DNA from: CS3-C152 sp964347025
GTDB lineage: Archaea > Aenigmatarchaeota > Aenigmatarchaeia > QMZP01 > QMZT01
Length of the DNA: 64,000 nt
Assembly: GCA_964347025.1 (NCBI GenBank)
Contig: CAYFWU010000003.1
Location: 1-64,000 of the forward strand
Reading direction: 5' to 3'
The notes below the pieces were generated by a model. It was not told the origin of the DNA. It was given only the letters and a program-made list of their open reading frames with translations, and did not search any database. Made by a program: the position numbers and the translations under genes. Of this stretch, positions 57,501 through 63,500 are shown piece after piece; position 1 is the stretch's first letter; every line of letters begins with the position of its first letter.

Positions 57501-60500
57501 CGTCCTGTTCGCCTTCCGGTCCTCATAGGACCACCAGTCATGCGGAGACGCGCAGTAATCAGAATCCTCCGCATTGAGCAGGCTGTCACCCTGATCCAAA
57601 TCAATTCTCCATGCGACTCCTTCACCGTTGTTGGGAACGATTCCTGAAGGATAGTTCACGGTATAAAGAGTAGTACTGTCGTTAAGCCAGATAGTGGCGT
57701 TCTGTCTGCATTGTCCTAATGTTTTTTCGTTGTTGTTACCAACATCGTAGAGAAGTGCCCAGTACAGCTCGAACTCATGAGGTTGGATTATGGTGGTGTT
57801 TTCGCTCCCTCCGGCCGGGGTCCCCCAGTTAAGCTGATACCAGTATTGGTTGTCCGTGTTAACTGTAGGGGACGTAAATTTCTCGTAGTAGGCGTCAACG
57901 GTAGGCGTATCCAGCAAATCTGTATCCTCTGCGGGATAATGCCACATATACCTCACGCCGGTGACGTTAATCGGTTTATCCCCCCAGTTATAAACGATCA
58001 CATGTTTGTATTCCCCTGTGGGGCAGTTTGTATTCCTTTCGCCCTCCCTTGAATGGGACTCGACAAAGGCCTTTGTTTCATCAGGATGGTAGCGGGTTCC
58101 GAGAACGATGTCGTCCTTTTCCAGGTCAAGCCTGCCATCTACAGCAGGTCCGGGATACACCGTACTCTCGGCTTTGCCGTCTGCTGTCTGCGAAGCGTTT
58201 ACCCTAAAATACCATAGGTTATAACTGTCGTATTCTGTTGATGAGAATTCACGATAGAATTCCACTTTTTCATTGCTGGGTGTTCCTATAGCTCTACATT
58301 CTCTGATTTCCCAATTCCCTCCGCTGTATTTTTCCTGAAGACATATGGTGACATCCGCGGTATGGGTAACGTATGTTCTAACCGTGAAATTCTCTCCCCA
58401 GCCACCCTTTCCGGTAGAGCCGTCATTTGGTATAATGATTGAATTATTGAGGATCACCGGCGGTGTTACGGAAAGATAATCCTCTTCTGTCACCTCATCA
58501 TCCAAATAACATGTCTTGTTTGAGTACATGGTCACGTTGTAATTCCCGCCTACTTTGCCAGCCGAATCCCAATCGCAGGTGTATGAGCCATTGCCAAGAT
58601 CAGTGGTGCTGTTACACCAGTAGATATTAATGCCGTTTTCATTGGTAAGTTTGAATTTAACAGTCGCTCCTGCGATGAAATTGAAACAATCGTCTACCAC
58701 ATTACCTGTCAGGTTTGCGTATCTTTCTTCTGTCTCAGAATAATCACCACTGCCACCCGTTATTTCGTTGGCCAAATCGTCCACCATCTTAACGACAAAC
58801 TCGTCGGACTGATTGGGTTTATAGCAGGTTCCTCCCGTTGTGTTTACCTTCCATTTATGCTCACAGCTGGTCACGTTGACCTGATAATTGCAGTCTGGGG
58901 TGAAGGTGTAATTCCAAAATCCGTCATCTGAGTCGGTTGTAGTTTCCAGAATGTAGTCACCATCTGCCTTCACATAAAACCTTCCTGATGTCGTTGTTAT
59001 TGATGACTGATTGTCTGTGTCATTCCCATAAGTGGACAGGGCTGTTGAGTTATACTGGCTTAGTGGATAGGTAAAATTCCTTAAATTCAATACCGTATTG
59101 TTCCCGACTGCATGCTGGATTATGATGCTATCTCCCTCCAAATTAAAAGATTCTATTGTCGTTTCGCTTTTAGTCCCAACACTGTCAGTTGCGTTGAATT
59201 TATACTGAATGGTTCCGACCTCGCTGCAGGTGTATTGCCTTGTCCAATTAAATTCCGTTTTATTGCAGGTTGTGCAATTGTAGTTTGTAGGCGATATCTC
59301 TGTCCATTCTCCACTACTCACCTTCTCCCAGAAGTGAATATAAACAGTATCATTCGTAACATCGGTTACGTTTACAAAGAAGGTAAACGATTGAGCTCCC
59401 CAACTTCCTGACGCCGGTTCAACCTTATAATCTTCAAGTACTGGCGGATTTTCCAAGAAGAAAGTGTCGGGTTCGTATTTGTAGGAGGTGACATTGTAAT
59501 AGTACTGTTTCCTTGAGAAGACCGATACATTATACCAGCCTGCAGGGGCATCTGCAGAATTCCAGGTACACTCGTAAACGTTTGCTCCCAGCTTCGTTAT
59601 AGACGTGCATGATGTGTTGAAGTTCCAAAAGTCGTTTGTTAAGTTAAACCATATGTCGCCTTGGTCAATTTCAATAGCCTCCTCGCAATAGTTTTCGACA
59701 ATCGCCTGGAAAAATACCCCCTCCCCTGAAGTGTAGTTTACACTACCATCCGGCTTTTGTATAGTGTTGTTTAAAATTCCTGTCACGTTGAAGTCGTAAT
59801 CCTCTGATTGCGCATCCGCACAAAGGTTCGGGTCTTGATTTGTTGTAATTATAACGTACCAGTTGTGCGGACCCACCTCATATTCCTCGTCAATAGTAGG
59901 TGTGCTAGCGTTGTCGCATGTTGCAGTGAAGTTATACGTAACAATCCCGGAAGCATTGGTTGTCAGAGAATGACCGGAATCCCATGTCGCTCCCGATCCG
60001 GTTCCCACTTTCGTTATGTACATTGTAACGCTTTCTCCAGCTCCAACAGGACCCCCAGCTCCGTATTCTATCTTCACCCAGACATCTGTCCAGTTGATCT
60101 GGTCCAAAGCAGAATCATTCACGTAATCGAAATTTATCCCGCGGATCCGGATGTCTCTGTTGCTTGTCTGCGTCCCGTTCCACCCGCCCATTATTGACTG
60201 ATCTGTCGTGTTCAGGCTGTAGACACCTGCGCCAGAAACATTAACAGTGAAGTTGCCCACATGTATCCATGCAGAGCCGTTGTAGATTTCGAGTTGCAGG
60301 GTATTGTTGTTATTTCCCCTTGCCACAGAACCTGAATTGTTGTAATAGGAGACGTTAACGGTTACGTTGATTAAGGATATGTTGTCCAGTTCTTGGCTGG
60401 TCACATCCTGGTATGTAGTCCAGGAGGTTGTCGATTCATTATCTCCACCCCCCTCACCTGTAACATTTATCTCATCGGTGAATATGTACTCGCCGTTGTA

Positions 60501-63500
60501 AGTGGCGTCCTGCCAAATCCTTATATAAACACTTGAATTATCCTCCACACAACTGTCTATTGCAGACAAATTGGTATTATAGGACTGACTGAACCCCGTG
60601 GCGGGATTAATGTCCACTACTTCAACCCACGTGGCTCCTTCATTGCAGGTAAATTCTAAAGAAAGTTGTTCATTGGGAGATTCATAAGTATCAGCACAAT
60701 CACTGAAAACCCATGAGATATTTATGTTCGTGTACCCTGTTGTATCCACGCTGTGATTTACACCAGTACAATATCCAGGATCACATTGGTGTCCACCAGC
60801 GCCCCCGTCACCTCCTACTGTCTGCATGTAATAAGTATCACTACACAGTGTAGTGCAGCCTGTGCTCACAATTGAGGCTATTTCGTCCGCACCCCTGTCA
60901 GTCCAGTTTATCCAGGCTGAAGCATCGTTGTTGTTTACCCCTGAACAGCTTCCGCAGCTAAAATCTCCGGATTCAAAACCATCATAGAATATAACGGTCC
61001 TTCCAGTACTTCCTTGCGCCTTTTTCTGGATTTCCCCGGTTTCCTGATCGTCCGTGGTCAGTGAATTGCTCTTGTATTTGACAAGGACGGAAAGCGTGAG
61101 GTTGGTTTTATCTGCAGACCTGTTCGTGTTTTCGTCATCACCCGAAATGACTTCATAGGTGTAGTTCAGATCAGGATTGCAGGGCAGGGACAGCTGAACA
61201 GGCACGAATGTTTTCCTGTCCATTGCGAGAGGTGCGCTGTACATGCTGTAGGGGCTTTTGGTGACCGTTAAGGTGAACTGGGAGAAGGTTTGATTACCTG
61301 TGTATTCGTATAAAGCGTAGGTAACAGCCTGCTGGGGGATGGTCCCGTCAGCTGACGTGTTGATTTCAAAGACCGTGTCGCCGTTGATATCGGTCAGCTT
61401 GACAGTCGCGTTCCCCACGGGATTCGCTCCGTATTTGACCGTTACGTCAAGCGCGTACTTTCGGAAGAACGTCCCGTTGTCAGCGTACCAGTTAAAATTC
61501 CAGGTATCGGATATAATGTTAATGGTAGTTCCGTTTGAAGATCCTGCTGAAAACCCGTAGCCATCTTCTATATTTATTTTCTTCTCTGTTGTTTGGTTTA
61601 TAGCGGATCCGTTGATGATCAGATCAACGTAAGACGTATACGTCCCACAATCATCGCTCACTGTAAAGACATCTGTTAAATATTCTTCGCCCTTTGTATA
61701 GTTTACCTGTATTGCCTGCATGTAGTCGTATATCTGGCTAACGTTCTTGGTTTCGTTAACAATTATCTCTCCGCTGTGGAAGTAAACCGGAGTGACGTTC
61801 GTTGTCTCGTAACCGTCAATAAAGAAGACAGATCCATTGTCATAGTAGACTGTATAATCATCTTTATTCACGACTCCCAGCGGAGTAAGCGTGGTGGAAT
61901 CCATGCCTTCCACGTTGAGTATTTGGAAGTGTTCTGACTGTGTTACAGGTGTTCCTAATAGCTGGATCATGTCATCCGTTCCCACATCACCAGCCTCGCT
62001 AAAGTTACTGAATTCATGTTGAGTTGGTGGGTTGTAAGTTATTCCTGTCTGGGCTTCTGCCTCTGATTGCGTGTAATTCGTACACCATGTACATGGATGG
62101 GCATACAAAACAGTGTCCAACGCTATCGGGCTTGTCAGCTCCATGAGCGCTTCGGAGAACTTGTATCCGTACTTCCTGTAGTAGAATTCATGTGGAGTGT
62201 AATTGGCCTGCGGCTGGCTGACGTCTGAAATTATCTGCAGTCTTTTGAAACTAAGGATCTGTTCTGCTATTGTTCCGTTAGAGTACGAGGAGACGTTGAA
62301 AACAAGCCTGCCCTGAAGATCCCTCGCAGCGACTGTTACACTCCCTAGGTCATTGTTTGCGGTATCCTTAATACCCAGGTTGAAAGAACTCTGTCTGAGT
62401 ATGTAGTTGTCGCTGGCGCTACCACCACCGCAGCCGTTATAATCTATGTTACCTTCGTCAAAAGTCGAATCTATCGCTATGAGATAATGCCCTGTACCCA
62501 TTCGAATGTCATCGGTGTTATCGTAACCTGAGTAACCTCTGACTGAACCATGCGCATAACATATCCTTATTCCAGCTTCTGCATCGTGGATGAGTAGGTT
62601 GGTGAACGGTTTCGGGGGCTCACCACTCATCTCCATTCCGTACCTTCCGTTGTAGAAAGCATAGTCATTCATGGTTGTATTTGCCGGAACGTAGAGTATG
62701 CCATAGCTTCCGCTCTTTGCGTATCGTTGGAACGTAAACCTGTTTATTGTGACACTTGCGGTGCTATACCCACCGCCAGGCTCGTTGTCCATGGAGCCCG
62801 GAGAGCCTGCATCAATGTTGTTTCTAAGGGTGGTGTATATGATTTTGTAAGTGGTATCAAAGAACCGCAGTTCCCCACCATTATCAGCGTCATTGTAATC
62901 ATCATATGCACACATGGCTGCCTGGTCGCAGAGCTCGGTAGCGACATTACTTTCTATGTAAGACCCCTGTTCTGGCTGGCCCGAAGCTGTTTCCTGGCCG
63001 AAAATCAGATGTCCGTTTTCCAAAACCTGCCAGTTGTAGTTCATCCTTATAATATCGTTCGTCGACTTGAGCCAGCTGACGGCGTCGGTGGCGTTACCAA
63101 CTCTCAACAGTTCATCGAAAATGAAGTAGTTCCCATATTGAGTTACACCTCCGCTACACATGACCGCTACATCTTCTATGGTGTAAGGCGAGGCCTCCGT
63201 TCCCTCGGTAACCGTTATCGTTCCTCCAGTGGTGTTGGTGCCGCAAGTTATCGAGTGCCTGTGTTCCGGGTCGTACTCGAAGATTACTTCCTCCTTGGCA
63301 ATTTTCATGTCTTTGATTTTTTTTAATAAATTTTTCCCATCGAATTTTTTGTCGGCGATGTAGGTATACGTTCCACCGTGGGTGAACAGGCTGTCTTTCA
63401 TCTCGGTGTCGGAAGAGAGGTAGAAGACTGTTGGGAGATTGAATTCGTCCCTCTGCATGTTGAACCTGTCGAGCCTGACCCTGGACCCTTCCTCGGTATA

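Noticed and set aside
29010..59460. CRISPR or satellite-like DNA array because of the regular period
   Set aside because: The 1-kb period is at the protein level inside one frame; most copies have diverged in DNA and there are no short identical repeats with unique spacers.
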